DNA from: Muribaculum sp.
Lineage (GTDB): Bacteria > Bacteroidota > Bacteroidia > Bacteroidales > Muribaculaceae
DNA length: 64,000 bases
Assembly (NCBI GenBank): GCA_009775095.1
Contig: VSOZ01000002.1
Span: forward strand, 186,001-250,000
Direction of reading: 5' to 3'
Positions 41,007-49,374 of the stretch are shown in pieces; position 1 is the first letter of the stretch; the number at the start of each line of letters is the position of its first letter. The notes under the pieces are model-generated. The model saw nothing but the letters and a program-made list of their open reading frames with translations. It was not told the DNA's origin and made no database searches. Position numbers and translations under genes: made by a program.

Positions 41007-42791
41007 ATGTCGATTGATAATATCATAGCGCAGGCGGTGGCTCGGGCCGTAAACGCGCTTTACGGAGTAGAGACCGACCCGTCGTCAATAGTGCCGCAGA
41101 CTACCAAGAAGGAGTTTGAAGGCAATCTTACGGTAGTCGTTTTTCCATGGGTCAAAGCCGCACGCAAGGCGCCCGAAGCCGTTGGAAAGGAGATAGGTGA
41201 CTGGCTTGTGGACAACGAGCCGGCTGTCAACCGCTACAACGTTATAAAGGGCTTCCTCAACATAGTCATCGAGCCTACTTACTTCACGTCGATGTTGCGT
41301 CACATAAGCGATACTCCCGACTACGGCACAGTGCCCGTGACTGACGAAAGTCCGTTGGTTATGGTGGAATACTCGTCGCCCAACACAAACAAGCCGCTAC
41401 ATCTCGGACACATGCGCAACAATCTGCTCGGCTACAGCCTGTCGCAGATACTCAAGGCGTGTGGCAACCGTGTGGTAAAGACCAATATAGTCAATGACCG
41501 CGGTATCCATATATGTAAGTCCATGCTCGCTTGGCAAAAGTGGGGTGAGGGAGCCACTCCCGAATCAACCGGCAAGAAGGGCGATCATCTTATAGGTGAC
41601 TTCTACGTGCTTTTTGACAAGCACTACAAGGCCGAGGTAAAAGAACTTATGGAGAAAGGCATGTCGCAGGAAGAGGCCGAAAAGTCCTCGCCGCTCATGC
41701 TTGAAGCCCGCGAGATGCTGCGCCGTTGGGAGAACAAGGACTCCGAGGTGCGCGGACTTTGGGAGATGATGAACAATTGGGTCTATGCCGGTTTTGATGC
41801 TACCTACAAGCGTCTCGGCGTGAACTTCGACAAGATATATTACGAGAGCGACACTTACCTTGAAGGTAAGGAGAAAGTGCTCGAAGGCCTTGAAAAGGGC
41901 ATTATGTACCGTAAGGATGACGGTTCGGTATGGGCCGACCTCACCGATGCCGGTCTTGACCACAAACTGCTTCTGCGCAGCGACGGCACTTCGGTCTACA
42001 TGACACAGGACATCGGTACTGCCAAACTCCGTTATCAGGACTTCCCCATTGACAAGATGATTTATGTCGTGGGCAATGAGCAGAACTATCACTTCCAAGT
42101 GTTGTCGCTTCTTCTTGACCGTCTCGGCTTCAAGTGGGGCAAGGATCTCGTACACTTCTCCTACGGTATGGTCGAGCTGCCCGAAGGCAAGATGAAGAGC
42201 CGTGAGGGTACGGTGGTGGATGCCGACGACCTTATGGATGAGATGATCGAGGGTGCACGCGAGGTGTCGGCCGAGCGTGGCAAGGGCGATTTCACTCCCG
42301 AGGAAGCCGACGAGATAGCCCGTATAGTGGGTCTCGGAGCTCTGAAATACTTCCTGCTTAAGGTCGACCCGCGTAAAAACATGACGTTCAATCCCAAGGA
42401 GTCGATAGACTTCAACGGCAACACAGGACCCTTCATCCAGTACACTTATGCCCGTATACGTTCGGTGCTTCGCAAGGCTGCCGATGCAGGTTACAGGCCC
42501 GAAGGATACGATGCCGTGGTGCCCAACGACAAGGAGATATCGCTCATACAGCATCTTGCCGACTATCCGTCGGTTGTTGCCGAAGCGGGCCGCAGCTATT
42601 CACCGGCGCTCATAGCCAATTACGTATATGATCTTGTCAAGGAATACAACCAGTTCTATCACGACTACTCTATACTTAACGAGGCTGACGAGACGGTAAG
42701 ATCAATGCGTCTTGCCTTGAGTGCTGAAGTGGCCGAGGTGGTCAAGAGCGGTATGGGGCTGCTTGGCATAGAGGTGCCGGAGCGCATGTAA
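41007..42791 (+). CDS. argS: Arginyl-tRNA synthetase
   Basis: A 594-residue class I synthetase with the ArgS N-terminal domain (about 1-110), HIGH-type SSPNTNKPLHLGHMRNN (about 122-138), the RNA-contacting KMSKS equivalent GKMKSREGTVVDADDL (about 391-406), and the DALR anticodon-binding C-terminal helices. It charges tRNA-Arg. Antisense frames of several hundred codons within it are bias artefacts. Confidence 0.95.
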   Translation: MSIDNIIAQAVARAVNALYGVETDPSSIVPQTTKKEFEGNLTVVVFPWVKAARKAPEAVGKEIGDWLVDNEPAVNRYNVIKGFLNIVIEPTYFTSMLRHISDTPDYGTVPVTDESPLVMVEYSSPNTNKPLHLGHMRNNLLGYSLSQILKACGNRVVKTNIVNDRGIHICKSMLAWQKWGEGATPESTGKKGDHLIGDFYVLFDKHYKAEVKELMEKGMSQEEAEKSSPLMLEAREMLRRWENKDSEVRGLWEMMNNWVYAGFDATYKRLGVNFDKIYYESDTYLEGKEKVLEGLEKGIMYRKDDGSVWADLTDAGLDHKLLLRSDGTSVYMTQDIGTAKLRYQDFPIDKMIYVVGNEQNYHFQVLSLLLDRLGFKWGKDLVHFSYGMVELPEGKMKSREGTVVDADDLMDEMIEGAREVSAERGKGDFTPEEADEIARIVGLGALKYFLLKVDPRKNMTFNPKESIDFNGNTGPFIQYTYARIRSVLRKAADAGYRPEGYDAVVPNDKEISLIQHLADYPSVVAEAGRSYSPALIANYVYDLVKEYNQFYHDYSILNEADETVRSMRLALSAEVAEVVKSGMGLLGIEVPERM

Positions 42792-42862
42792 TAAATAAAA
42801 TTAACAGTTGTAACGATATATTTGACCGATATAAAACGTTATCTCTCTAAACATTTATCATT

Positions 42863-43561
42863 ATGAATAACTACAACATGGATTCTTATGGATCGCAGGC
42901 GCTTGACACGAGAGTATCTCAAGTGATGAAGCGCGTTTATGTAAAGATGTTTCTTGCCCTGCTCGTGACAGGCGGTGCCGCGTGGATATGTGCCGGCATT
43001 CCCGATCTAATGTACTTTCTTGCCTCACACCGTTGGGTATATTGGGGACTGCTTATCGTGGAGCTGTTGATGGTGTTCGGCATCAGCGGAGCCATCAATA
43101 AAATCAGTTCTCCCGTGGCTACGGTGCTGTTTTATGCTTATTCGTTGCTTAACGGAGTCACATTTGCTCTCATATTTGCCGCCTATACTCCGGTGTCTAT
43201 CTTCAAGACATTCCTTATAACCGCCGGTGTATTCGGTGCTATGAGCGTGTATGGCTATTTTACCAATCGCGACCTTACAAAGATAGGCTCGTTTCTGTTT
43301 ATGGCTTTGATAGGCCTTATAATAGCAAGTGTGATAAATATATTCTGGGCTAACAGCACACTCGAGTGGATTGTGTCGATAGCCGGAGTCCTCATCTTCA
43401 TCGGTCTTACCGCTTGGGATACGCAGAAGATTAAGCAGATGGCACAGTACAACGCCATAGAGCCGTCGCGTCTGGCTACGATAGGTGCGTTGAGTCTTTA
43501 TCTTGACTTCATCAACCTGTTCCTTTACCTGCTTCGTTTCTTTGGTTCGTCAAGAGACTAA
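42863..43561 (+). CDS. Bax inhibitor-1/YccA family membrane protein
   Basis: A 232-residue protein with about seven transmembrane helices (first around 31-50) and the family motif AYSLLNGVTFALIFAAYTP plus the late WDTQKIKQMAQYNA and LYLDFINLFLYLLRFFGSSRD end (given as LYLDFINLFLYLLRFFGS). Members are pH-gated Ca2+ leak channels or FtsH regulators. A leader of 71 bases separates it from argS. Followed by a strong terminator. Confidence 0.9.
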   Translation: MNNYNMDSYGSQALDTRVSQVMKRVYVKMFLALLVTGGAAWICAGIPDLMYFLASHRWVYWGLLIVELLMVFGISGAINKISSPVATVLFYAYSLLNGVTFALIFAAYTPVSIFKTFLITAGVFGAMSVYGYFTNRDLTKIGSFLFMALIGLIIASVINIFWANSTLEWIVSIAGVLIFIGLTAWDTQKIKQMAQYNAIEPSRLATIGALSLYLDFINLFLYLLRFFGSSRD

Positions 43562-43580
43562 GCCACGTTTTTTAGATATA

Positions 43581-43626
43581 ATCTCGGCAAAATGGTAAAA
43601 AATTGCTCTTTTGCCGAGATTTTTTT
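43581..43626 (+). terminator. Rho-independent terminator after the Bax-inhibitor-1 gene
   Basis: Perfect 12-base arms ATCTCGGCAAAA (43581-43592) and TTTTGCCGAGAT (43609-43620) followed by a T run. Confidence 0.85.
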
Positions 43627-43646
43627 GAAAAAAACAGTCTGAAAAT

Positions 43647-43677
43647 TTTGGAGATTTAAAAATTCTGCATAACTTTG
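43647..43677 (+). promoter_or_regulatory. Promoter of tRNA-Asp
   Basis: TTTG (43647-43650), 19 bases, TAACTTTG (43670-43677): exact consensus, 43 bases before the tRNA. Confidence 0.65.
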
Positions 43678-43719
43678 CACTCGCTAAACGACAGAGGTCG
43701 CTTGCTAAACTTTAAAAAT

Positions 43720-43793
43720 GGTGCGTTAGTTCAGTTGGTTAGAATACATGCCTGTCACGCATGGGGTCACGGGTTCGAGTCCCGTACGCACCG
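43720..43793 (+). tRNA. tRNA-Asp (anticodon GTC)
   Basis: A 74-base cloverleaf: acceptor arms GGTGCGT (43720-43726) and ACGCACC (43786-43792) with discriminator G, D-arm with AGTTGG, anticodon loop CTGTCAC with GTC at 43754-43756, and the T-loop GGGTTCGAGTCCC. No CCA is encoded. Confidence 0.95.
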
Positions 43794-44665
43794 CTGAGGA
43801 GAGAGGAAGAATGAGTAATTGTAATGCTTCGGCTTACTTTTACTCATTCTTTTTTATATCCGGCCCTAAACATCTTTCACCCACTGTAAAAATGGGGTTT
43901 CCGACGCATCTCATCCGGCTTCCACCTAACAGGTTGTTTTATATCGATGTAAGATGTGCGAAATGGTAGGGACGCCAGTACCACGGCGTCCGGCATATCC
44001 GGATGGCCATATAGGACGAAACCGGCCGCCGTATTACTGGCGGCCCTACAAACACAGTTTTTTTTTAACAACCGTTCTTTTACATTGACCCATTTTTACG
44101 GGTCAATGTAAAAAAGCGTCTCCGACGCATCTCCCCCGGCTTCTGCCTAATAGGTTGTTTATATCGATGTAAGATGTGCGAAATGGTAGGGACGCCAGTA
44201 CCACGGCGTCCGGACTCGACCCGTATGGTCGTACGGCTGTGTCTCGCGCCTCCACCCTTATTTCGCTTAACAGGCTGTTTTATAGCGACATAAAATGTGC
44301 AAAATGGTATGACTGATTATTGCGATCTCAAGTCCGGAAGGACTTGTGCTCCGTGTAAGCCGGGCACGCAGTGTCCGGTTAGGGGATCCACACAACAATA
44401 TCGAGTCCCGCCGGGACTCTTGCTTATTCCACCGATTGTCTGTTGTAGCAAGAACCTTTACAGGTTCTGCGGTGTGTATACGCCATTTTGACCTGCTCCT
44501 ACACCCTGCGTATCGGAGATAAGCGACATGCATTCCTAAAAAAATAGCACTATAACATGTTAGTCTCCAGTGTATTTCGTGCATTACGCCCGATTGTGCA
44601 TAAAAACGGCATTCTGTCATATTATCTTTGTGGAAAACAACATATTAAACCAATATCACAATACG
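43794..44665. repeat. Gene-free repeat and hairpin island
   Basis: 872 bases without a convincing gene. A block of about 107-110 bases occurs twice (about 43884-43993 and 44107-44213, offset 220); the last 53 bases (43941-43993 = 44161-44213) are identical. A diverged third copy lies near 44266-44310. Each copy carries the stem GGACGCC/GGCGTCC (first at 43970-43976/43985-43991), and the first is followed by GGCCGCC/GGCGGCC (44024-44030/44039-44045), the set flanked by GTAGGG and CCCTAC. Between the copies is a 14-base perfect hairpin (44078-44091/44100-44113). Further stems: CAAGTCC/GGACTTG (44329-44346), GAGTCCC/GGGACTC (44403-44419), AGAACCT/AGGTTCT (44451-44468). Confidence 0.75.
44588..44630 (+). 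promoter_or_regulatory. Shared upstream element, copy A
   Basis: GCCCGATTGTGCATAAA (44588-44604), 17 bases, TTATCTTTG (44622-44630), 36 bases before the ATG at 44666. The same two blocks at the same spacing precede the M15 peptidase gene (copy B, 61683-61725). TATCTTTG fits the -7 consensus, while the 17-base block replaces the usual -33. Confidence 0.6.
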
Positions 44666-45145
44666 ATGAAACGTACACCGAAATTTGACAAGGCATGGAG
44701 CGAGTCCATAGCCATGCTTCCCACAGAGTTACAGCAACCCCTCATCGACTCCATCAAAGAGTATCAGACCACAGGTACAGAACCCGCTGACCTGCATCCG
44801 ATAGCGCAGTGCGTGTTCAACCTGTTGAAACCGACGATAGACCGTCGCGCCAAAGCCGCATCCTACCAACGCCGTCGCCGTGAGGCAAATGCCGAGGTGC
44901 AGGATGCGCCTGTCACCATCGAGGCCGGTCGCCTTGTCAAGCAGGACCGCAAATACATCCGTTTCCTCGCCAAACGCTACAACCTTATTCACAAAAATAT
45001 CAAATCGGAGATAGACCATGTGTCAGCCTTTCTGACCGCCAACGGCATAGACCGCGTCCCCGTCTACCTTTACAAGGAATATCTTGAAGAGTATCTCGCG
45101 GGCAACGCCGTACCGGATGCTTATATAAAACAGGGGGCAATGTGA
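44666..45145 (+). CDS. DUF6291-like or phage-type protein of unknown function
   Basis: A 159-residue basic protein: MKRTPKFDKAWSESIAMLPTELQQPLIDSIKEYQTTG, then IAQCVFNLLKPTIDRRAKAASYQRRRREAN. The pattern of a helix pair plus a stretch ending in IDRRAKA/YQRRRRE resembles DUF6291 proteins of mobile elements. The C-terminal part is less familiar. It is preceded by the unusual shared element (44588-44630). A longer in-frame start is upstream of the -7 box and was not used. Function unknown. Confidence 0.5.
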   Translation: MKRTPKFDKAWSESIAMLPTELQQPLIDSIKEYQTTGTEPADLHPIAQCVFNLLKPTIDRRAKAASYQRRRREANAEVQDAPVTIEAGRLVKQDRKYIRFLAKRYNLIHKNIKSEIDHVSAFLTANGIDRVPVYLYKEYLEEYLAGNAVPDAYIKQGAM

Positions 45146-45215
45146 GGCGCTAATTATAAAAACTACTGAAATTATTATAATTGTACGGCTATTTTTGCTG
45201 TTATATAACATTTTG

Positions 45216-45246
45216 CTTGAAATATTAAAAATAATGCGTACATTTG
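45216..45246 (+). promoter_or_regulatory. Promoter of the Lrp/AsnC gene
   Basis: CTTG (45216-45219), 19 bases, TACATTTG (45239-45246); one mismatch in the -33 box, 38 bases before the ATG at 45285. Confidence 0.5.
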
Positions 45247-45284
45247 CTAAAAATTTTGGTAGGAATTTGTAATCATGCAATTTT

Positions 45285-45746
45285 ATGGAAAAAATTGACA
45301 ACCTTGATCGTAAAATACTCGAAATAGTGATGCGCAACGCCCGTATACCCTCCAAGGATGTAGCTATGGAGTGCGGGGTGTCGCGTGCCGCCATACACCA
45401 GCGTCTGCAGCGTATGATCGACCTTAAGGTCATAACAGGTTCGGGTTACCATGTCAATCCCAAAGTGCTCGGTTATCGCACATGCACTTACATCGGTGTT
45501 AATCTTGACCGCGGTGCCATGTATCGTGATGTTGTACCGGAGCTTGAGAAGATACCCGAAATTGTGGAGTGCCACTTCACTACCGGCCCATACACAATGC
45601 TTATCAAGCTGTATGCTCGTGATAACGAACACCTTATGGAGTTGTTGAATGACCGTATACAGACTATACACGGCGTCAACGGCACAGAGACCCTTATTTC
45701 GCTCGACAGCAGTATCGATCGCGAGATACCCATTAACTACGAATAA
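45285..45746 (+). CDS. Lrp/AsnC family transcriptional regulator
   Basis: A 153-residue protein: an N-terminal winged helix (about 1-60: LDRKILEIVMRNARIPSKDVAMECGVSRAAIHQRLQRM, quoted in part) and a C-terminal RAM/ACT-like ligand domain (about 70-150, ECHFTTGPYTMLIKLYARDNEHLMELL). Lrp family members respond to amino acids and bend DNA. The regulon is not visible. Single gene followed by dtd 73 bases on. Confidence 0.9.
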   Translation: MEKIDNLDRKILEIVMRNARIPSKDVAMECGVSRAAIHQRLQRMIDLKVITGSGYHVNPKVLGYRTCTYIGVNLDRGAMYRDVVPELEKIPEIVECHFTTGPYTMLIKLYARDNEHLMELLNDRIQTIHGVNGTETLISLDSSIDREIPINYE

Positions 45747-45791
45747 TACAATCTTATAGCTGTACAGAGGCGGCAATTCAAAAAAAATCGT

Positions 45792-45799
45792 TATTTTTG
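45792..45799 (+). promoter_or_regulatory. -7 promoter box before dtd
   Basis: TATTTTTG at 45792-45799, about 20 bases before the dtd ATG; the -33 box is weak. Confidence 0.3.
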
Positions 45800-45819
45800 T
45801 GTCATAAGATACAAAAATA

Positions 45820-46272
45820 ATGCGACTTGTTATACAACGTGTGTCATCAGCTTCAGTAAGCGTCGACGGTAAATTGCATTCAGCCATTGACCGCGGACTG
45901 CTTGTACTCGTAGGTGTGGAAAACGGCGATACTCCGTCCGACATGCAGTGGCTTGCGGCCAAGACTGCGGCATTGCGTATATTTGACGATGAAAACGGAG
46001 TGATGAACCGCTCGGTGACCGATATAGGAGGAGATATACTTGCGGTAAGTCAGTTTACTCTAACTGCATCGACGCGCAAGGGCAACCGCCCGAGTTATAT
46101 AAGGGCGGCCGGCCATGACTTGGCGGTGCCGCTATACGAAGATTTCTGCAAAGAGCTGACCGGGCTTCTCGGCCGGGAGGTAAAGCGCGGCATATTCGGA
46201 GCCGACATGAAAGTAAGTCTTGTCAATGACGGTCCTGTAACGATAATAATCGACTCAAAGCTTAAAGAATAA
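45820..46272 (+). CDS. dtd: D-aminoacyl-tRNA deacylase
   Basis: A 150-residue DTD. MRLVIQRVSSASVSVDG, LAVSQFTLTASTRKGNRPSY (the conserved SQFTL block is about 67-71), FGADMKVSLVNDGPVTI with the NxGPV active-site block. It removes D-amino acids from tRNA. It is followed by mazG-like 5 bases on and deoC, so probably one operon. Confidence 0.94.
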   Translation: MRLVIQRVSSASVSVDGKLHSAIDRGLLVLVGVENGDTPSDMQWLAAKTAALRIFDDENGVMNRSVTDIGGDILAVSQFTLTASTRKGNRPSYIRAAGHDLAVPLYEDFCKELTGLLGREVKRGIFGADMKVSLVNDGPVTIIIDSKLKE

Positions 46273-46277
46273 ACGGT

Positions 46278-46622
46278 ATGGAGCGCGCGACAGACAAGGA
46301 GCTTTCAATCGGCGAGGCCCAGCGGATAGTGGACCGATGGATAACGACGGTAGGTGTGCGCTATTTCTCGCCTCTGACAAATATGGCCATACTTTCCGAG
46401 GAGGTGGGCGAGGTGGCACGCATAATGGCACGCCGCTACGGCGATCAGTCGTTTAAAGCCGGCGAAGCCGACACTTTGGGTGATGAACTTGCCGATGTCA
46501 TGTGGGTGGTGATGGCTATCGCCAACCAGACAGGAGTGGATCTTACCGAGGCTTTCTATAAGAATCTTGACAAGAAGACCGAACGAGACGCCTCGCGACA
46601 TCGTTTAAATGAGAAACTGTAA
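46278..46622 (+). CDS. MazG-like nucleotide pyrophosphohydrolase
   Basis: A 114-residue all-helical protein: FSPLTNMAILSEEVGEVARIM (E-E-V-G-E metal site) and LGDELADVMWVVMAIANQTGVDLTEAFYKNL, the E-x-x-D pair. Such proteins hydrolyse NTPs, probably for pool cleaning. The gap to dtd is 5 bases. Confidence 0.88.
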   Translation: MERATDKELSIGEAQRIVDRWITTVGVRYFSPLTNMAILSEEVGEVARIMARRYGDQSFKAGEADTLGDELADVMWVVMAIANQTGVDLTEAFYKNLDKKTERDASRHRLNEKL

Positions 46623-46646
46623 ACAAACAATAGACCCCATTTAGTT

Positions 46647-47531
46647 ATGAGCGACAAATATCATGACACTGTAGCCGCATCAAAGGTTACTACCGATGAC
46701 GCGGCGGTGAAAGCCGAAGTAGAAAAAATACTTTCGGAGCACTTGGCTGAAAACATGAATAAGGATGTCTACAAGGCTATCCTTAACTGTATAGACCTTA
46801 CCACACTCTCTACAACCGACTCGCCGCGGTCGGTGGCTGATTTCACGGAGAGGGTGAATGCATTTGACAACGAGCATCCCGAACTGAAAAACGTGGCCGC
46901 GATATGTGTTTATCCTAATTTCGCCCAGTTGGTACGTACCGTACTCGATGTATCGGATGTGAAGGTAGCCTGTGTATCGGGTGCTTTTCCCTCGGCCCAG
47001 TCGTTTCTTGAAGTCAAGATAGCCGAGACCGCGCTGGCAGTTGAGGCCGGAGCCGATGAAATAGACATTGTGTTTAATGTAGGCAACTACCTCGACGGAG
47101 ACTGGGAGGAGGTTGCCGACGAGATTATCGAGCAGAAACACGCCTGCCGCGACGCGCATCTCAAGGTCATCCTCGAGACGGGTGCGCTCAAGACCGCCGA
47201 GAATATACGCAATGCCTCGGTGCTGTCGATGTATTCGGGAGCCGACTTTATAAAGACCTCGACAGGCAAGGTATATGAAGGGGCATCGCTTGAGGCCGCC
47301 TACGTCATGGCGCAGTGTATAAAGGAGTACTACGAGACAACAGGCAACAAGGTAGGTTTTAAGGCCGCCGGAGGCATATCGACCACCGCCGATGCTGTCA
47401 AGTACTATACGGTAATCAAGGAGGTGCTCGGCGAAGAGTGGCTTGACAACACGCTGTTCCGCATAGGTGCGAGCCGTCTTGCCAACAATCTGCTCGGCGA
47501 TATCTTGGGTGAAAACGTCAAGTGTTTTTAA
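46647..47531 (+). CDS. deoC: Deoxyribose-phosphate aldolase
   Basis: A 294-residue TIM-barrel aldolase of the larger DeoC form. CVYPNFAQLVRTVL (about 87-100), VASVSGAFPSAQS-like VACVSGAFPSAQSF, EADEIDIVFNVG, LKVILETGALKT and the Schiff-base Lys in FIKTSTGKVYEGASLE (about 198-205 region), then VGFKAAGGIST. It splits deoxyribose-5-phosphate to glyceraldehyde-3-phosphate and acetaldehyde. Confidence 0.94.
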   Translation: MSDKYHDTVAASKVTTDDAAVKAEVEKILSEHLAENMNKDVYKAILNCIDLTTLSTTDSPRSVADFTERVNAFDNEHPELKNVAAICVYPNFAQLVRTVLDVSDVKVACVSGAFPSAQSFLEVKIAETALAVEAGADEIDIVFNVGNYLDGDWEEVADEIIEQKHACRDAHLKVILETGALKTAENIRNASVLSMYSGADFIKTSTGKVYEGASLEAAYVMAQCIKEYYETTGNKVGFKAAGGISTTADAVKYYTVIKEVLGEEWLDNTLFRIGASRLANNLLGDILGENVKCF

Positions 47532-47543
47532 TTACATGATATT

Positions 47544-47966
47544 ATGCAGTATTGGGCATTGATCAATAATGTAAAGGTGGGTCCGCTTTACTTCGACCAG
47601 CTGTGTGCTATAGGAGTAAAGCGCGACACTCTTGTATGGCGCGAGGGGCTTCAGCAGTGGGTGCCGGCGGAGAGAGTGCCTGAGCTTATGCCACTCTTTC
47701 CTCAGCCCGTGTCGCGCTTGGTGCCGTGTCCGCCTACTTATCTGGCATGGGCTGTGGTATTGACACTGCTTTGTTGCCTTCCGGCAGGAATAGTGGCCAT
47801 AGTCTACTCTTCAAACGTGGAGTCGAAGTACGCCCATGGCGACCTTGCCGGTGCGCAGAAGGCTTCGCAGAATGCCCAGCTTTGGTGCATACTGTCGTTT
47901 GTGTTCGGTCTTTTGGGACTCCCGTTTGCCTTTATTACCGGGCTTCCGTTTAACTGGCTTGTATAG
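47544..47966 (+). CDS. GYF-like domain fused to CD225/dispanin membrane domain
   Basis: A 140-residue protein. Residues 1-50 (MQYWALINNVKVGPLYFDQL, then LVWREGLQQWVPAERVPEL) match the bacterial GYF_2 domain. Residues about 62-138 have two hydrophobic segments around SSNVESKYAHGDLAGAQKASQNAQLW, the CD225/IFITM-like core. Such small proteins are common in Bacteroidota; the role is unknown. deoC ends 12 bases upstream. Confidence 0.85.
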   Translation: MQYWALINNVKVGPLYFDQLCAIGVKRDTLVWREGLQQWVPAERVPELMPLFPQPVSRLVPCPPTYLAWAVVLTLLCCLPAGIVAIVYSSNVESKYAHGDLAGAQKASQNAQLWCILSFVFGLLGLPFAFITGLPFNWLV

Positions 47967-47971
47967 AGGCC

Positions 47972-48349
47972 ATGACTTCGGGGCGCAGGTATAATGTCGT
48001 GCTGCTTGTGTGTCTTGCGGCGGCGGTGTTGTTGTGTGTATTTTTTTATTTCGACCCCGGTGACAGCGCGTTTTTCCCGAAGTGTCCGTTTCTTGTTCTG
48101 ACCGGATGGCAATGTCCGGGCTGCGGTAGCCAACGTGCCGTGCATGCTCTGCTGCATGGCGACATAGCCGGTGCTTGGAGCTATAATGCCCTGCTTGTCG
48201 TGGCTATAGTGCCGGTGGCTGTACTGCTTGCCGCGGAGATGCTGCGCAAGCGCTGTCCGCGGTTCTATCATGCCGTAAATTCGCAGTGGTCAATCTGGGG
48301 GTGTTTTATCGTCATTACGGCATGGTGGATATGTCGTAATATATTCTGA
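47972..48349 (+). CDS. DUF2752 family membrane protein
   Basis: A 125-residue protein with hydrophobic helices and the DUF2752 signature CPFLVLTGWQCPGCGSQRAVHALLHGD (CPGCGSxRA core, about 46-55). No known function. It follows the GYF/CD225 gene by 5 bases and likely belongs to the same transcript. Confidence 0.9.
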   Translation: MTSGRRYNVVLLVCLAAAVLLCVFFYFDPGDSAFFPKCPFLVLTGWQCPGCGSQRAVHALLHGDIAGAWSYNALLVVAIVPVAVLLAAEMLRKRCPRFYHAVNSQWSIWGCFIVITAWWICRNIF

Positions 48350-48370
48350 CGATATACGGCGGCATACGCG

Positions 48371-49207
48371 CTAAAATTCGCTGAAAAATGTAGGTTTGAT
48401 GACAAAACCTACGCGCAGTTGCGAGCGAAATTTGTTGTAGTCGAGCAATCCTTCGCCGTAGCCGTTGTAAAATTGTAGAAACAGATATTGGTTTTCGTTG
48501 TTTGACAGCTTGTAGCTCAGTTCGACGACGGTATTGTAGTTAAGATTCCACCCTTTGCGTTTGGTAAGTATCAGTGACGCGCCAAATCGCTTTGACAAGG
48601 TATTGTAGCTCATGCCGAACTGGTACAGGCCGTAATAGTCGAGCAGGTCGCGGTTGTTTTCACCGTCCACGATAGGTATCCAGTACTTTCCGTAGATCAT
48701 CATGGTGGGGTCGATGAATATATTGGCCGCAAGTGATATGCGGTTCCATGAACGACTTGCCTTATGAGACTTGCCGTTGCTCTCATGTTCGAGTATAAGC
48801 GATACCTTTCCGATAAAACGGTTTTTGACAAAAAGCGGTTTTGTAAGACCGATGCCGGGATTGAAGTTCAGATCGGTCATGGGAAATGACTTCTGGAGAA
48901 CATTCCAGAAGCACTTTTGTGTGTAGAAAAGATACAGATATGTATGCCACGGCAGTATACTCTTGGTGAGCCTCTGCGATACGGATATCTGAAACTTGAC
49001 GTTGGTATTGGCTTTCGTGGCTTTAGGGCCTACCGACGGTCCGAAAATAAAGTAATTGTCTTTGTACAGTCCGAAAAACGGACTGTTGTCGAAAGCTTTG
49101 CGTACGCTGTCGGTGTCGATCACTTCACTCGGTGACGGACTTATGATCTGCGCACGGGCGGCAATAGCGATTAACGTAATAACACTTATAAGCAATAATC
49201 GTCGCAT
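48371..49207 (-). CDS. pldA: Outer-membrane phospholipase A
   Basis: A 278-residue exported barrel protein starting at MRRLLLISVITLIAIAARAQ. The catalytic region ILEHESNGKSHKASRSWNRI matches OMPLA: His, then Ser two residues on, and the Asn in SWNR. The rest is a beta-barrel ending with GFVIKPTFFSEF. It hydrolyses phospholipids misplaced in the outer leaflet. Longer frames run to 49270 but only this start gives a signal peptide. A -7 box TAACTTTG (49250-49243, minus) lies upstream. Confidence 0.9.
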   Translation of the reverse strand: MRRLLLISVITLIAIAARAQIISPSPSEVIDTDSVRKAFDNSPFFGLYKDNYFIFGPSVGPKATKANTNVKFQISVSQRLTKSILPWHTYLYLFYTQKCFWNVLQKSFPMTDLNFNPGIGLTKPLFVKNRFIGKVSLILEHESNGKSHKASRSWNRISLAANIFIDPTMMIYGKYWIPIVDGENNRDLLDYYGLYQFGMSYNTLSKRFGASLILTKRKGWNLNYNTVVELSYKLSNNENQYLFLQFYNGYGEGLLDYNKFRSQLRVGFVIKPTFFSEF

Positions 49208-49315
49208 AGCTGTTGGTAGTCGATTACAATTATAATGCTTCACAAAGTTAAAAAGTTTAAACGTACTCATATTCTTTCAAAAGTATAATTTTATCGCCTA
49301 TAATTCCGTTTTTTC

Positions 49316-49346
49316 TTTGAGAGGTGACGGGTTATGACTACCTTTG
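49316..49346 (+). promoter_or_regulatory. Promoter of the lipoprotein gene (decides the GTG start)
   Basis: TTTG (49316-49319), 19 bases, TACCTTTG (49339-49346), exact consensus. Transcription would begin near 49353, after the first in-frame ATG at 49324, so that ATG cannot be used from this promoter and the GTG at 49375 is preferred. Confidence 0.6.
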
Positions 49347-49374
49347 TAGTACACAATATAAATGTGAGTTAGCT

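Noticed and set aside
41565..42554. A 329-codon open frame antisense to argS
   Set aside because: Protein has low-complexity composition with no family features and lies wholly opposite an excellent argS reading; the long frame follows from codon bias.
43748..43969. A 73-codon frame starting inside tRNA-Asp
   Set aside because: Begins within a confirmed tRNA and runs through the repeats.
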